Shown in pieces: positions 9,103 to 18,270 of a stretch of DNA of 64,000 nucleotides. The notes beneath the pieces are model-generated. The model made no database searches and was not told the DNA's origin. It saw only the letters and a list, made by a program, of their open reading frames with translations. Made by a program: the position numbers and the translations under genes. How positions within the stretch are numbered: the first letter of the stretch is position 1; each line of letters opens with the position of its first letter. The DNA is from Spartobacteria bacterium (GTDB taxonomy: Bacteria; Verrucomicrobiota; Verrucomicrobiia; Chthoniobacterales; UBA10450): NCBI GenBank assembly GCA_021325495.1, contig JAJPGZ010000003.1, forward strand, positions 248,001-312,000, given 5' to 3'.

Positions 9103-10613
9103 TCCGCCGCGCCGACCGCGCGGATAAATTCGGCGAAATCTTTGCCGTTACGCGCGGCGTGATTGAGCGCATCCAGACGCGCGTCGCCGGCGGCTTCCGG
9201 TAAACTGATGCGACGCGCGTCTTGCGCCGCTCCGAAAACAATCTCGTCCCATTGGATGGAGGCGATCTCGCGATCGAAGCGCGCGACGGAGCGACCGCGG
9301 AAAAACGCGCGCGTCGTTTCCGGCGGAGTAAAGATCGACATCTTGATGTCGTCTTCGCTCACGACCCGGCGGACCGAGTTTTGCCTAACGAGCTCGTAAT
9401 AGAGGCCGTGTTCAAGATCGACATTGTGATATTCCAGGTCGATCGATTGCAGCCAGGGATCGTTCCAGGAGAGCTTCTCTTCTTCCTGGAGCGCGTTGAG
9501 CAGGAATTTTTTCGACATCCAATCGACGCGATCGCGCGTCGTCAACGGGTCGCGCTCGAGATCGTTCAAAACATTTTCCCACTCGCGCACGATCCATTGT
9601 CGATCTTCGTCCATGTCGATCTTAGCGGCCGCGCGCAGATAAATTCGTTGCACGTCGATCGCGGAAATCTTTCGCCCGTCCTTCAACTCGATGATCCAGT
9701 CATAAGTTTGATCGCGGCTGATTGATTTGTTCGCGTCGATCGGTTGCGCGATTTCAAGCTGCGGGGCAGCGCCGCGTTCGATGAGATCGAGCACGATCGC
9801 CGTCGTCCCGATTTTCATCGCCGTCGCCCATTCGCTCATATTCGAGTCGCCGAGAATGACGTGAAAACGGCGGTAACGAGTCGTATCCGCATGCGGTTCG
9901 TCGCGCGTGTTCACGAGCGGGCGACGATTCATCGTGTCGATGCTCACGAGCACGCTGAAAAAATCCGCGCGCTGTGAAATCTGATACAAACCCGGTTGCG
10001 TCGGCGTGCTCTCCGCTTCGACGCCGAGCTTTCCCGCGCCGGCAAAAATCTGGCGGGTGATTAAAAACGGCAGAATTCCGGAAACGATTTGGTCCCACGC
10101 GATGTCGCGTCGCATGAGATAATTATCGTGGCAGCCGTAACTGTGGCCGACGAAATCGGTGTTGTTTTTGTAAAGGCGAACTTCCTGACCAGCCTCGAGT
10201 TGTTCATTCCGGCGGCGCGCGCATTCCGCCAGAATTCGCTCACCCGCTTTGTCCTGCGCCACGATTTGCCGAAGCGTCGTGCATTCGGGCGTGGAATATT
10301 CCGGATGCGCGTGATCATTGTAAAAACGCGCGCCGTTGGAAAGCACGAGGTCGCTTTTGATTTCTTCGAAACTTAACGGGCGATTCTTGTCGATCTCGAA
10401 ATACGCGGACTCGTCCGTGTCCTGCATCAACGCCTTGGCGCGAAAGCCACGCGCATCGAGATGCGGATCTTCGAGCTCGTAATCCCATTTCATGTGCGCG
10501 CCGTGATCGGTGTAACGCCTAACGAGCTCGATCGATTCGGCCACAACATCGACAACGTCGGCCCCGGACAGAGTGATCCCGTATTCGGTCTCGAGCCCAA
10601 AGACGCGCGTCAT
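9099..10613 (-). CDS. dop: Dop-type Pup deamidase/depupylase
   Basis: 504 aa of the Dop/PafA carboxylate-amine ligase fold. FGLETEYGIT (metal/ATP Glu), NGARFYNDHAHPEYSTPECT, LYKNNTDFVGHSYGCHDNYL, TRDEPHADTTRYRRFHVILGD and the C-terminal TRAFFRGRSVARF all match Dop. A roughly 40-residue segment before LSNGARFY matches the Dop loop missing from PafA. Family role: deamidate Pup's C-terminal Gln and remove Pup from proteins. No pup, pafA or prcBA is visible in the window. The start overlaps the end of the inserted transposase, so expression may depend on read-through from the ATPase gene through that insertion. Confidence 0.88.
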   Translation of the reverse strand: MTRVFGLETEYGITLSGADVVDVVAESIELVRRYTDHGAHMKWDYELEDPHLDARGFRAKALMQDTDESAYFEIDKNRPLSFEEIKSDLVLSNGARFYNDHAHPEYSTPECTTLRQIVAQDKAGERILAECARRRNEQLEAGQEVRLYKNNTDFVGHSYGCHDNYLMRRDIAWDQIVSGILPFLITRQIFAGAGKLGVEAESTPTQPGLYQISQRADFFSVLVSIDTMNRRPLVNTRDEPHADTTRYRRFHVILGDSNMSEWATAMKIGTTAIVLDLIERGAAPQLEIAQPIDANKSISRDQTYDWIIELKDGRKISAIDVQRIYLRAAAKIDMDEDRQWIVREWENVLNDLERDPLTTRDRVDWMSKKFLLNALQEEEKLSWNDPWLQSIDLEYHNVDLEHGLYYELVRQNSVRRVVSEDDIKMSIFTPPETTRAFFRGRSVARFDREIASIQWDEIVFGAAQDARRISLPEAAGDARLDALNHAARNGKDFAEFIRAVGAAD

Positions 10614-11095
10614 CTGCTTTCTTCGACTGTAGGGGAAGCTGTTAGCTTCCCATCTTCATTAACAAGATCGACTCGGTAAGGCCAATCGCGCCAATGTTCG
10701 ACTAGCCCGGCGCGGACTGGATTGTCCTGAACATAAATCCATTTGCTGCTGAGGCTCTCATCTGTGCGCAACAGACGATCAAAACAGCCGCGCTGCCATT
10801 CCCAAGATTGTGAACCGAGTTCCTTCCGGAGCAATCGCTTAAACCCGTTCGCAAAATCACCGATGGAAAGATCGCGATCTTCGATTGGCGAAACAACCCA
10901 ATGCACATGATCAGGCATCACGACGCCGGATAGCAGTTGCCATCGCTTCAGTTGCGGAATCACGCGATTCATCGCGGCGAGGGTTGTCTCGTTTGCTAAA
11001 ACGGGTCGACGACGCTCCACGCACATCGTAACGAAATAGATAATCGATTTCTCCCACGGGAGAAGGATCGGCCGAAGACGTGGGGGCTCAGACAT
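10610..11095 (-). CDS. REP-associated tyrosine transposase (RAYT)
   Basis: 161 aa IS200-like Y1 transposase. The HUH motif is MPDHVHWVV (about residue 62) and the C-terminal Tyr helix is in SSKWIYVQDNPVRAGLVEHWRDWPYR, which is typical of RAYTs. Such enzymes nick single-stranded REP hairpins and belong to single-copy, domesticated families. It sits between the ARC ATPase gene and dop. Inverted copies of a 24-bp palindrome frame it at 10628-10651 (inside its own 3' end) and 11106-11129. Confidence 0.9.
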   Translation of the reverse strand: MSEPPRLRPILLPWEKSIIYFVTMCVERRRPVLANETTLAAMNRVIPQLKRWQLLSGVVMPDHVHWVVSPIEDRDLSIGDFANGFKRLLRKELGSQSWEWQRGCFDRLLRTDESLSSKWIYVQDNPVRAGLVEHWRDWPYRVDLVNEDGKLTASPTVEESR

Positions 11096-11129
11096 TTTTT
11101 AGACCGGGAAGCTAACAGCTTCCCCTACA
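10628..11129 (-). mobile_element. REP-RAYT element (REPtron)
   Basis: Two hairpins in opposite orientation (each 24 nt; core GGGGAAGCTGTTAGCTTCCC and its complement) enclose the transposase. The same hairpin recurs at 25591, and at 25554 with compensating base changes in the stem. No target duplication could be identified by eye. Confidence 0.75.
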
Positions 11130-11149
11130 GCGCAGACACACGCCCATCA

Positions 11150-12832
11150 TTAGATAACGCCCGATGTCGATCTTGCGCGGTCGCCGATCGGTTTCACCGG
11201 TGAAATTTTAACGACGTTCTCCGGATCGTAATCGATCAGCTTGAGCCAATCCTCGGTGATGTCCGTCGTCGGGAAAATATCGTTCTCGCTGTACTCGGCG
11301 TTGAAGGCGATCTGCAGATCGGTCTCGGTGATGCCTTCGACCTGGCCGGATGCGATCGCGCGCTTGATCGCCATCCCTTTCGCGCGTTCGACAATCGAGG
11401 CGATGATCGCGCCGCTGATGAGGTCGCTGCGATACAACATTTCTTTGCGCCCACTGCGGAACGTGATTTCGAGAAATTTGTGTTCGTCGCGCTTGGCGAA
11501 TTGCCAATCGACAAAGCGTTCGATCAATTTGTCGATGGCCGCGCCGAGATTTTCGGATTCTTTCGCAAGAGCGCCGTCGTACGGAAGATCGTTCGTTAGG
11601 TAAATACGATAAATATCTCGTGCGCCTTCCTTGTTAGGCCGGTTCACTTTGATTTTGCGGTCGATGCGGCCGGGGCGAAGAATTGCCGGATCGATGAGAT
11701 CGGCGCGATTCGATGCGAGAATGATGACGACGTCGTTGAGCGAATCGATTCCATCCATCTCGGAGCAAAACATGGGCACGAGCGTGGAGAGAATGTTTGA
11801 GTAACGCGAAGCGCGACGCGTTCCGAGAATCGATTCCGCTTCGTCGATGAAGAGGAACGGCATGAAGCCTTCGCGTTTCTTCTCACGCGCGGTCGCGAAG
11901 ATTTCGCGCACCATTCGCTCCGATTCCCCCACCCACATGTTGAGAATCTCCGGGCCTTTGACGTGCATGAAATACTCGCGCATCTCGGCGCCGGTTTGCT
12001 CGCGCAGTTTGCGCGTGAGGTTGTAGGCGGTCGCTTTGCCAATGAGCGTCTTGCCGCAACCGGGAGGCCCGTAGAGAAGAAATCCTTTCGGCGTGGCGTG
12101 CTGAAATTTTTTGAAAAGATCGACATGTAAAAGTGGAAGCTCGATCGCGTCCTTGATCGCGGTGAGCGCCGCTTCTTGTCCGCCGACTTTTTCCCACGGC
12201 AATTCCGGCACGGTATCGAGATAATGTTCCTGCGATTTACCGCTGGTGATTTGTTCCAGCGCCATGCGGTAGTTCGAATCGACTCGAACTTCATCGCCCG
12301 TTTTCAATGTCGATCTTGCGAGGTCGGCGGAACGTTGCAGCACCATTGACTGCGTTCCGTGCTCTGAACCAACGCGCAGCCGGTCCGTCCCCAACACTTC
12401 GGTAATTTTCGTGACCGGTCCGGCGGTTTCGAATCCGAGATCGCCGACGATGACGAACGCTTCGTTGACCAAAACGCGCGTGCCCTTCTTCAATTTCGCG
12501 AGCGGAATTCTCGGATCGACATTGCAATAGTAATCCGCGCCGCCCACGACGATGTGCGCAGTCTCTTTCGTCGTTGCGCCGAGAAATGTGCCGATGCGAT
12601 TGGCCGGCGAAGTGACTTTCTTGATCACTTCTTCGAGTTTCTCGATCATACGTCGCGCCTCGACGATGGTTTGTTCGTAATCGGAAACTCCGGACCGAAG
12701 ATCGAGAAGCGCGCGGCGGGCCGGATCGCCGAGCGGAAGCGCACCTATGATCTGGTCTAACGACTCCAGAAGAGTGCGCGTGCTCGAATTTTCTTCGTTG
12801 CCCTCCCACCCTTCGCTGCGCTCGTCGCTCAT
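11150..12832 (-). CDS. arc: ARC/Mpa-type proteasomal AAA+ ATPase
   Basis: 560 aa, the ring ATPase that unfolds pupylated proteins in Actinobacteria. N-terminal coiled coil (about 15-75), OB-fold segments (NRIGTFLGATTKETAHIVVGG, then GDLGFETAGPVTKI), the AAA+ core with Walker A GPPGCGKT (about 258), Walker B PFLFIDEAE, and the second region GRIDRKIKVNRP. The C-terminus is ARSTSGVI and lacks the penultimate Tyr (QYL in Mpa) that docks into 20S pores. Next gene in the same direction is the inserted RAYT, then dop. Likely role: unfoldase working with Dop; the protease partner is not in view. Confidence 0.88.
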   Translation of the reverse strand: MSDERSEGWEGNEENSSTRTLLESLDQIIGALPLGDPARRALLDLRSGVSDYEQTIVEARRMIEKLEEVIKKVTSPANRIGTFLGATTKETAHIVVGGADYYCNVDPRIPLAKLKKGTRVLVNEAFVIVGDLGFETAGPVTKITEVLGTDRLRVGSEHGTQSMVLQRSADLARSTLKTGDEVRVDSNYRMALEQITSGKSQEHYLDTVPELPWEKVGGQEAALTAIKDAIELPLLHVDLFKKFQHATPKGFLLYGPPGCGKTLIGKATAYNLTRKLREQTGAEMREYFMHVKGPEILNMWVGESERMVREIFATAREKKREGFMPFLFIDEAESILGTRRASRYSNILSTLVPMFCSEMDGIDSLNDVVIILASNRADLIDPAILRPGRIDRKIKVNRPNKEGARDIYRIYLTNDLPYDGALAKESENLGAAIDKLIERFVDWQFAKRDEHKFLEITFRSGRKEMLYRSDLISGAIIASIVERAKGMAIKRAIASGQVEGITETDLQIAFNAEYSENDIFPTTDITEDWLKLIDYDPENVVKISPVKPIGDRARSTSGVI

Positions 12833-13004
12833 TTAAAATTCGGATCAATCCGCCGAACTGTTTCTCATTATACGGTCCCGGCCGATCTTTCGCAATCTTC
12901 GACGCGATGGCGCGGGCAAACGTTCAAAGGTGCGAGCCGGACTGGGGTAGATGTCGATCTTGCGGGTAAGGACGTGCGCCACTAGAGTGCGCTTCGTTTT
13001 TCGA
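12833..13004. other. intergenic region between arc and tRNA-Asp
   Basis: No ORF or small Pup-like gene is seen here. It holds the arc promoter on the minus strand, the tRNA promoter on the plus strand, and one copy of the 10-mer at 12952, the last before the motif-free block. Confidence 0.6.
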
Positions 13005-13078
13005 GGAGCCTTAGCTCAATTGGTTAGAGCGCCGCCCTGTCACGGCGGAGGTTGCGGGTTCGAGCCCCGTAGGCTCCG
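13005..13078 (+). tRNA. tRNA-Asp (GTC)
   Basis: Full cloverleaf: acceptor GGAGCCT pairs with AGGCTCC, D-arm AGCTCAATTGGTTAGAGC, anticodon stem CCGCC/GGCGG with loop CTGTCAC (anticodon GTC at 13039-13041), T-arm GGTTCGAGCCCC. CCA is not encoded. It stands at the left edge of the 10-mer-free block. Confidence 0.97.
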
Positions 13079-13103
13079 CGGGTTTTTCTAATACGAAAAC
13101 CCG
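13079..13103 (+). terminator. hairpin after tRNA-Asp
   Basis: CGGGTTTT and AAAACCCG form a perfect 8-bp stem with a 9-nt loop directly after the tRNA. The T-run sits inside the left arm and not after the hairpin, so termination is plausible but not certain. Confidence 0.5.
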
Positions 13104-13385
13104 GTGTGAACTCCAAAGAATGTTGTCGAACACATCATTCGTCAGCTCGCGTTATTTCTACTCAGAAAAGCGACTGCATTCGCGATTTGATCTTCTGGAT
13201 AAGCAAGAAATGCACGGAGATTCGCAATCGACGAAGGGAGCATAGCTGCATCTCGGCGACAATGTGTTGTGCAAAGCAGAGCAACAGTGGATCCCAGAGC
13301 TCGAGCTCCTGGTTCTTGTCCGCGAGGCCGGACAAGAAACAGCAAGCGACGCAGGTTACAAATCCGACCTGTCGGCATCGCGCTG

Positions 13386-13625
13386 ATGTTCTCGGTCGCG
13401 CTCGGCGTCGCGCTGCCATTTTGTAAAAAGGCGCTGCCGGCGAGCATCGCGACCGCAGCCTCTTCCGTTTTTCAGGTGAGCATCGCGATTGATGAGGTGC
13501 TCGTGATTGTGCTGTTTGTCGTCTTTCTGGCACTAGCCGTTAAACGGGCGGCGACGAAGATTTCGCACGGCCAGCGTTTCCCGGCGGCGGCCTTCAAAAG
13601 TTACTCAACCCCTACAACGCAATGA
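13386..13625 (+). CDS. possible small membrane protein
   Basis: 79 aa from the ATG at 13386. Two hydrophobic stretches (FSVALGVALPF and VLVIVLFVVFLALAV) could span the membrane. I recognise no family. A longer frame from 13269 adds an Arg-rich leader that looks non-coding. It overlaps the next start by 4 bp, which hints at coupling with the universal stress gene. It may be a remnant; the 300 bp upstream hold nothing else I can support. Confidence 0.35.
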   Translation: MFSVALGVALPFCKKALPASIATAASSVFQVSIAIDEVLVIVLFVVFLALAVKRAATKISHGQRFPAAAFKSYSTPTTQ

Positions 13626-14602
13626 AAACTAAGAAATCGAATCAACCAATTTTGTGCGGCACGGACTTTTCAACGACCGCGATTGAAGCGGCCGACGTGG
13701 CGGCTGCAATAGCCAAGAAACTGCACACGAAACTAATTCTTGTGCATGTCGATGATTTTCGCGGACTCGGCGGCGTTGTCCCGTTGTTGTATGACCCTAA
13801 CCAGCCACGTGCCGAACTTAAACGGCATGCCGATCGCCTTCGAAAATCAAAGGCCATAGTTGAAGAGCGACTGGTCTCGGGCGGATCGCCTTTCGATCGA
13901 ATCGTTGAAACTGTGGTTCGTTACAAACCGCAGCTTGTCGTCGTCGGAGCGGTTGGGCATGGGCTTGCCGAGAGGTTGCTCATTGGTAGCGTCGCTGAAC
14001 GAGTTGCGGAGACGTCTCCGGTGCCCACCCTCGTCGTCCGACCTGGGTCGCACCTGTTAAAGTGGGTGGGCGGGGAGCGGCTGTTAGAGATCCTGGTCGG
14101 TTACGATTTTTCGTCAACAGCTGACGCCGCCCTGCGCTGGATTGCGGACCTCCGACAACTGGGCAGATTCCACGTCACAGTTGCGCACGTTCACGCGCCG
14201 CGGGATTCGCACCGTGATGAACGCGACCTGATCAAGCGCGCCGCCGAAATACTGCCCGCCCGCCAGTTCGACTCGCTGCTGATTCCCTGCTGGGGAAATT
14301 GCCAAGGTGCGTTATTCGAGAGAGCCGCGCGCGAAAAGGTCGACTTGGTCGTTGTCGGCACACATCAGCGTCGAGGTATCGACCGATTTCGACTCGGATC
14401 GGTGTCCCGCGGCCTGCTGCGTCACGAAACTCGGAGTGTTGCTGTGGTGCCCGCTGATCAGAGCCGAAGGACACCGGCGGTGTTGCGATTCAGAAAAAAC
14501 AACAACGATCATCCGAGAAAAAGGCAAACCCATCGACGCGCTTCAATGCGCGGTCCGGACAACTTCGAACTCAAAGGTGATCGCAGCTACAAATCTGGTT
14601 AG
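13622..14602 (+). CDS. tandem universal stress protein
   Basis: Two UspA domains: residues ~8-145 (ILCGTDFSTTAIEAADVAAAIAKKL ... VVVGAVGHGLAERLLIGSVAERV) and ~160-285 (ILVGYDFSSTADAALRW ... VVVGTHQRRGIDRFRLGSVSRGLL). Both keep the GxxGxxxxxxxGS nucleotide-binding pattern, so ATP binding is likely. The last 40 residues are basic and unconserved and run into the following gene. Together with the ATPase and CDF genes it forms a short + strand operon free of the 10-mer. Confidence 0.85.
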   Translation: MKTKKSNQPILCGTDFSTTAIEAADVAAAIAKKLHTKLILVHVDDFRGLGGVVPLLYDPNQPRAELKRHADRLRKSKAIVEERLVSGGSPFDRIVETVVRYKPQLVVVGAVGHGLAERLLIGSVAERVAETSPVPTLVVRPGSHLLKWVGGERLLEILVGYDFSSTADAALRWIADLRQLGRFHVTVAHVHAPRDSHRDERDLIKRAAEILPARQFDSLLIPCWGNCQGALFERAAREKVDLVVVGTHQRRGIDRFRLGSVSRGLLRHETRSVAVVPADQSRRTPAVLRFRKNNNDHPRKRQTHRRASMRGPDNFELKGDRSYKSG

Positions 14603-17348
14603 CAACTCCTCGACCCCAGGTCGCGAGCCCGAGTGGCATGAGATGTCGAGCGAGGAGGTCGCCGCGCGACTCCTGACTAACCCGCTCCGCGGTCTGACCG
14701 GCGCCGAGGCCGACAGGCGACTGTGTCGATTTGGGCCTAACGAATTAACTGCGCGGCAGCGGCGCAGCGCATGGATGCGCTTCCTATTGCAGTTCCATCA
14801 GCCACTTATTTACATCCTTCTTGTTTCGAGCGTGATCGCCGCCCTGATGAGCGCATGGGTGGATGCGCTGGTGATTTTCGCCGTCGCTTTTATCAATGCG
14901 TTCATCGGCTACTTCCAAGAGGCCAAGGCGGAGCAGGCCATCGATGCTCTGGCGAAACTGGTGGTCACGGAAGCGACGGTGCGGCGTAATAATGAAAAGC
15001 TGCGAATTCCTTCGATGCAACTCGTGCCCGGCGACGTGGTGTTATTGCAATCCGGCGGTCGGGTGCCCGCCGATTTGCGCCTGCTGTCGCAGCGAAATTT
15101 GCAAATCGAGGAAGCCGCGCTGACCGGAGAATCGCTTCCCGTGGAAAAGCAAACTGATCCACTACCCGCGGCCGCGATCCTCGCCGAGCGCACCAATCTT
15201 GCCTTCGCCGGCACTTGGGTAACAGCAGGGCAAGCGGAAGGCGTGGTTGTCGCCACGGGCGACAAAACTGAGATGGGCCGCATCGCTGGGCTGATCAATC
15301 TCGCGGATGATTTACAAACGCCGTTAACGCGCAAAATCGCGCACTTCAGCCGACTGCTATTGAAGGTGATTTTGGCGCTGGCGGCATTGATTTTCATCGC
15401 CGGCATCCGACGCGGCCAGCCTTGGCCGGACACGTTTATTGCGGCGATTGCCCTGGCTGTCGGCGCCATCCCCGAGGGATTGCCCGCCGTTGTGACGATC
15501 ACCTTGGCTATCGGTGTTGCGCGCATGGCCCTACGACGCGCGATCATCCGCAAGCTGCCCGCGGTGGAGACACTTGGCAGCACCACTGTTATCTGCTCGG
15601 ACAAAACGGGCACACTCACACAAAACGAGATGACCGTGCAGCAGATCCTGGCTGGCGGTCGCCTTTATCACGTGACCGGCGGCGGTTATGATTCGTTAGG
15701 CGAATTTCACTGTGACGAAAAGACGATGGTCGTTGGCGAAAACGTCGCGTTGATCGAGACACTAGGGGCAGGCTTGCTCTGCAACGATTCACGGCTCATT
15801 CGGGATGAAGCCGGCAAAACCGTTGTGCAAGGCGACCCGACCGAGGCAGCCTTGATCGTCGCGGCTCATAAGGCCGGCGTGACGGAGCAGGAATGGAGCG
15901 CGCGACTGCCCCGGCTCGAGACGATCCCGTTTGAATCCGAATATCGATACATGGCCACGCTTCACGGCACCGATCACGAGGCGAAAATGATCTACGTCAA
16001 AGGAGCAGCGGAAGCCTTGCTTGAAAAATGCACGCATGCACTCGACGAGGAAGGACGGTTGGTGTCGCTCGACCGAAGCAGCGTCTCCCGCCAGGCCGAT
16101 ATAATGGCAGCACGCGGCCTGCGGGTCCTTGCCTTCGCGCGGCGCGAAATGCCACCAGCGCACCGCGGCCTTGAACATCAGCACGTCGCCGATGAACTCA
16201 CCTTCCTTGGGCTTCAAGGCAAGCTCGACCCGCCACGTCCCGAGGCGATCGACGCCGTCGCGAAGTGCCGCGCCGCCGGCATGCACGTGAAAATGATCAC
16301 TGGCGATCACATTCTCACTGCCAAGGCAATCGCTGCCCAAATCGGACTCGCAGATGGCAAGGAGGTCATCGCACTCACCGGGCGCGAATTGGAGACGCTG
16401 ACTAACGAGGAACTATCCGAAGCGGCAGAGCGCGCTTGCGTGTTTGCCCGCGTGGCACCCGAGCAGAAGCTGGGATTAGTCAAAGCGCTTCAGGCGCGCG
16501 GTCATGTCGTTGCCATGACCGGAGATGGAGTCAATGACGCGCCGGCATTGAAGCAAGCCGATATAGGAGTAGCCATGGGCATAACGGGCACCGACGTCTC
16601 GAAGGAAGCCGCCGACATGATTTTGACCGATGACAACTTCGCCTCGATCGAGGCGGCGGTGGAGGAGGGGCGCGGCGTCTTTGACAACCTAACTAAATTC
16701 ATAGTGTGGATTCTCCCCACCAGCCTCGGTGTTTCGTTGATCCTGCTCCTCTCGATCGTTACGGGCACTACGCTTCCGCTGCTGCCTACGCAACTGCTTT
16801 GGATCAATCTCGTCACCGCCGTGCTTCTCGGGCTGACGCTGGTGTTTGAGCCTAAGGAAAGCGACATCATGCAGCGTCCTCCGCGCGACCCGCGGAAGCC
16901 GCTGTTAACATTCAGTCTGCTGATGCGCACCGCGTTGGTGACAGTCATTTCGCTCATGGGCGCTTTCGGTCTCTTCGCCTGGGAACACGGCATCGAAGGC
17001 AGAAATCTCGGGGAATCCCGCACTGCCGTTGTTAACGCGGTCGTGATGGTGCAAACTTTTTACCTGCTCAACTGCAGGAGCCGAACTCGCTCGATATTCT
17101 CAATCGGCCTCTTCTCCAATCACTGGCTGATTGCTGGCATTGCCGCGACATGGCTGGTGCAACTCGCCTTCACTTATCTGCCCGTGTTCAATCAGCTCTT
17201 TCATACCGGTCCAGTGCGCCCCGAAGCGTGGCTCTATATTATAGGGACAGGCGCGACGGCGTACGTCGTCGTCGAATTGGAGAAATGGTTGCGCTTTGGT
17301 TTCCGAGGCGAAAAACAAGGCAACCAATCAGGCGAAACCTATGGTTGA
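14577..17348 (+). CDS. P2-type cation-transporting ATPase
   Basis: About 923 aa from GTG 14577; an ATG at 14643 is the next option, and the frame open from 14307 overlaps the stress gene and gives a Cys-rich non-family leader. Cation-ATPase N domain (EWHEMSSEEVAARLL), actuator LTGES, phosphorylation site DKTGTLTQNEMT, hinge TGDGVNDAPALKQAD, and a C-terminal block of about six helices. M4 has PEGLP, seen in SERCA-like Ca2+ pumps and bacterial relatives, so Ca2+ (or Na+/Mn2+) export is likely but the ion is inferred. The stop overlaps the CDF start (ATGGTTGA). Confidence 0.88.
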   Translation: MIAATNLVSNSSTPGREPEWHEMSSEEVAARLLTNPLRGLTGAEADRRLCRFGPNELTARQRRSAWMRFLLQFHQPLIYILLVSSVIAALMSAWVDALVIFAVAFINAFIGYFQEAKAEQAIDALAKLVVTEATVRRNNEKLRIPSMQLVPGDVVLLQSGGRVPADLRLLSQRNLQIEEAALTGESLPVEKQTDPLPAAAILAERTNLAFAGTWVTAGQAEGVVVATGDKTEMGRIAGLINLADDLQTPLTRKIAHFSRLLLKVILALAALIFIAGIRRGQPWPDTFIAAIALAVGAIPEGLPAVVTITLAIGVARMALRRAIIRKLPAVETLGSTTVICSDKTGTLTQNEMTVQQILAGGRLYHVTGGGYDSLGEFHCDEKTMVVGENVALIETLGAGLLCNDSRLIRDEAGKTVVQGDPTEAALIVAAHKAGVTEQEWSARLPRLETIPFESEYRYMATLHGTDHEAKMIYVKGAAEALLEKCTHALDEEGRLVSLDRSSVSRQADIMAARGLRVLAFARREMPPAHRGLEHQHVADELTFLGLQGKLDPPRPEAIDAVAKCRAAGMHVKMITGDHILTAKAIAAQIGLADGKEVIALTGRELETLTNEELSEAAERACVFARVAPEQKLGLVKALQARGHVVAMTGDGVNDAPALKQADIGVAMGITGTDVSKEAADMILTDDNFASIEAAVEEGRGVFDNLTKFIVWILPTSLGVSLILLLSIVTGTTLPLLPTQLLWINLVTAVLLGLTLVFEPKESDIMQRPPRDPRKPLLTFSLLMRTALVTVISLMGAFGLFAWEHGIEGRNLGESRTAVVNAVVMVQTFYLLNCRSRTRSIFSIGLFSNHWLIAGIAATWLVQLAFTYLPVFNQLFHTGPVRPEAWLYIIGTGATAYVVVELEKWLRFGFRGEKQGNQSGETYG

Positions 17349-18264
17349 GACAGGACTCAACCCGCCCGCCACCACCGTCAACGCAGGGCTGCGGATCTCC
17401 GCGCTGGCTGTGGGAATCAACTCCCTGCTGGCAATCGGAAAAGTAATTACCGGCGTCGTGGGAAACTCCTATGCCCTCATCGCCGACGGCATCGAATCGT
17501 CAGCTGATATTTTCAGTTCGCTTATTGTTTGGGGCGGACTGCGGATCGCAGTGAAGCCGGCTGATGCCGGTCATCCATTCGGCCACGGCAAGGCCGAGTC
17601 AATCGCGGCCGTGATCGTCTCGCTGATGCTGCTCGGCGCCGGCGGATTGATCGCGGTGCAAAGTATTCGCGAAATCCGGACACCTCATCATGCGCCTGCC
17701 TGGTTTACTTTGGTAGCTCTATTGGCTGTCATCGTCATCAAAGAGACGCTCTATCGATCGGTGTTCAAAGTTGGGCACGGCTTGGGCAGCTCCTCCTTGA
17801 AAGGCGATGCGTGGCATCACCGATCCGACGCGCTTACCTCGGCGGCCGCTTTCGTTGGTATCTCCATCGCGTTAGTTGGCGGACACGGCTATGAAAGCGC
17901 CGACGATTGGGCGGCATTAGCAGCCTGCAGTGTCATTTTTTGGAATGGACTGCGCCTGCTTCGTGCCGCCCTCGACGAAGTGATGGACGCCGCTCCGTCC
18001 CCGGAAATCGTTGACCTCGTGAAACGCGTCGCCGGCGGAGTGGAAGGTGTCGCCGCCATTGAGAAGTGCCGGATTCGCAAGAGCGGTTTGCATCTTTCGA
18101 TGGACATTCATGTAGCCGTCGACTCCGCCTTAAGCGTTGACCGCGGGCATGCCATCGCCCACCAGGTTAAGGAACGCTTAATGGAATCAGAGCATCGTAT
18201 CAATGATGTGAGCGTCCACATTGAACCGATCAGGAATCAATCCGACGGAAGGTCCACTTTTTAG
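17341..18264 (+). CDS. cation diffusion facilitator exporter
   Basis: 307 aa from the ATG at 17341, which overlaps the ATPase stop and suggests translational coupling. Six membrane helices with the metal-site pattern ALIADGIESSADIFSS in helix 2 and HHRSDALTSAAAF in helix 5, plus the loop HPFGHGKAE. The cytoplasmic C-terminal domain (VEGVAAIEKCRIRKSGLHLSMDIHV) is complete. CDF proteins exchange Zn2+, Fe2+, Mn2+ or Co2+ for protons; helix 2 S/D and helix 5 H/D leave the metal open. An ATPase/CDF pair fits a metal-stress block. Confidence 0.88.
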   Translation: MVETGLNPPATTVNAGLRISALAVGINSLLAIGKVITGVVGNSYALIADGIESSADIFSSLIVWGGLRIAVKPADAGHPFGHGKAESIAAVIVSLMLLGAGGLIAVQSIREIRTPHHAPAWFTLVALLAVIVIKETLYRSVFKVGHGLGSSSLKGDAWHHRSDALTSAAAFVGISIALVGGHGYESADDWAALAACSVIFWNGLRLLRAALDEVMDAAPSPEIVDLVKRVAGGVEGVAAIEKCRIRKSGLHLSMDIHVAVDSALSVDRGHAIAHQVKERLMESEHRINDVSVHIEPIRNQSDGRSTF

Positions 18265-18270
18265 CACGAG

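Noticed and set aside
11096-11149. Pup gene hidden between RAYT and arc
   Set aside because: Only 54 bp, filled by the REP hairpin; no frame ends in a GG-Gln/Glu tail.
14307-14576. N-terminal extension of the P-type ATPase
   Set aside because: Overlaps the stress-protein frame, is Cys/Arg-rich, and matches no part of the family.
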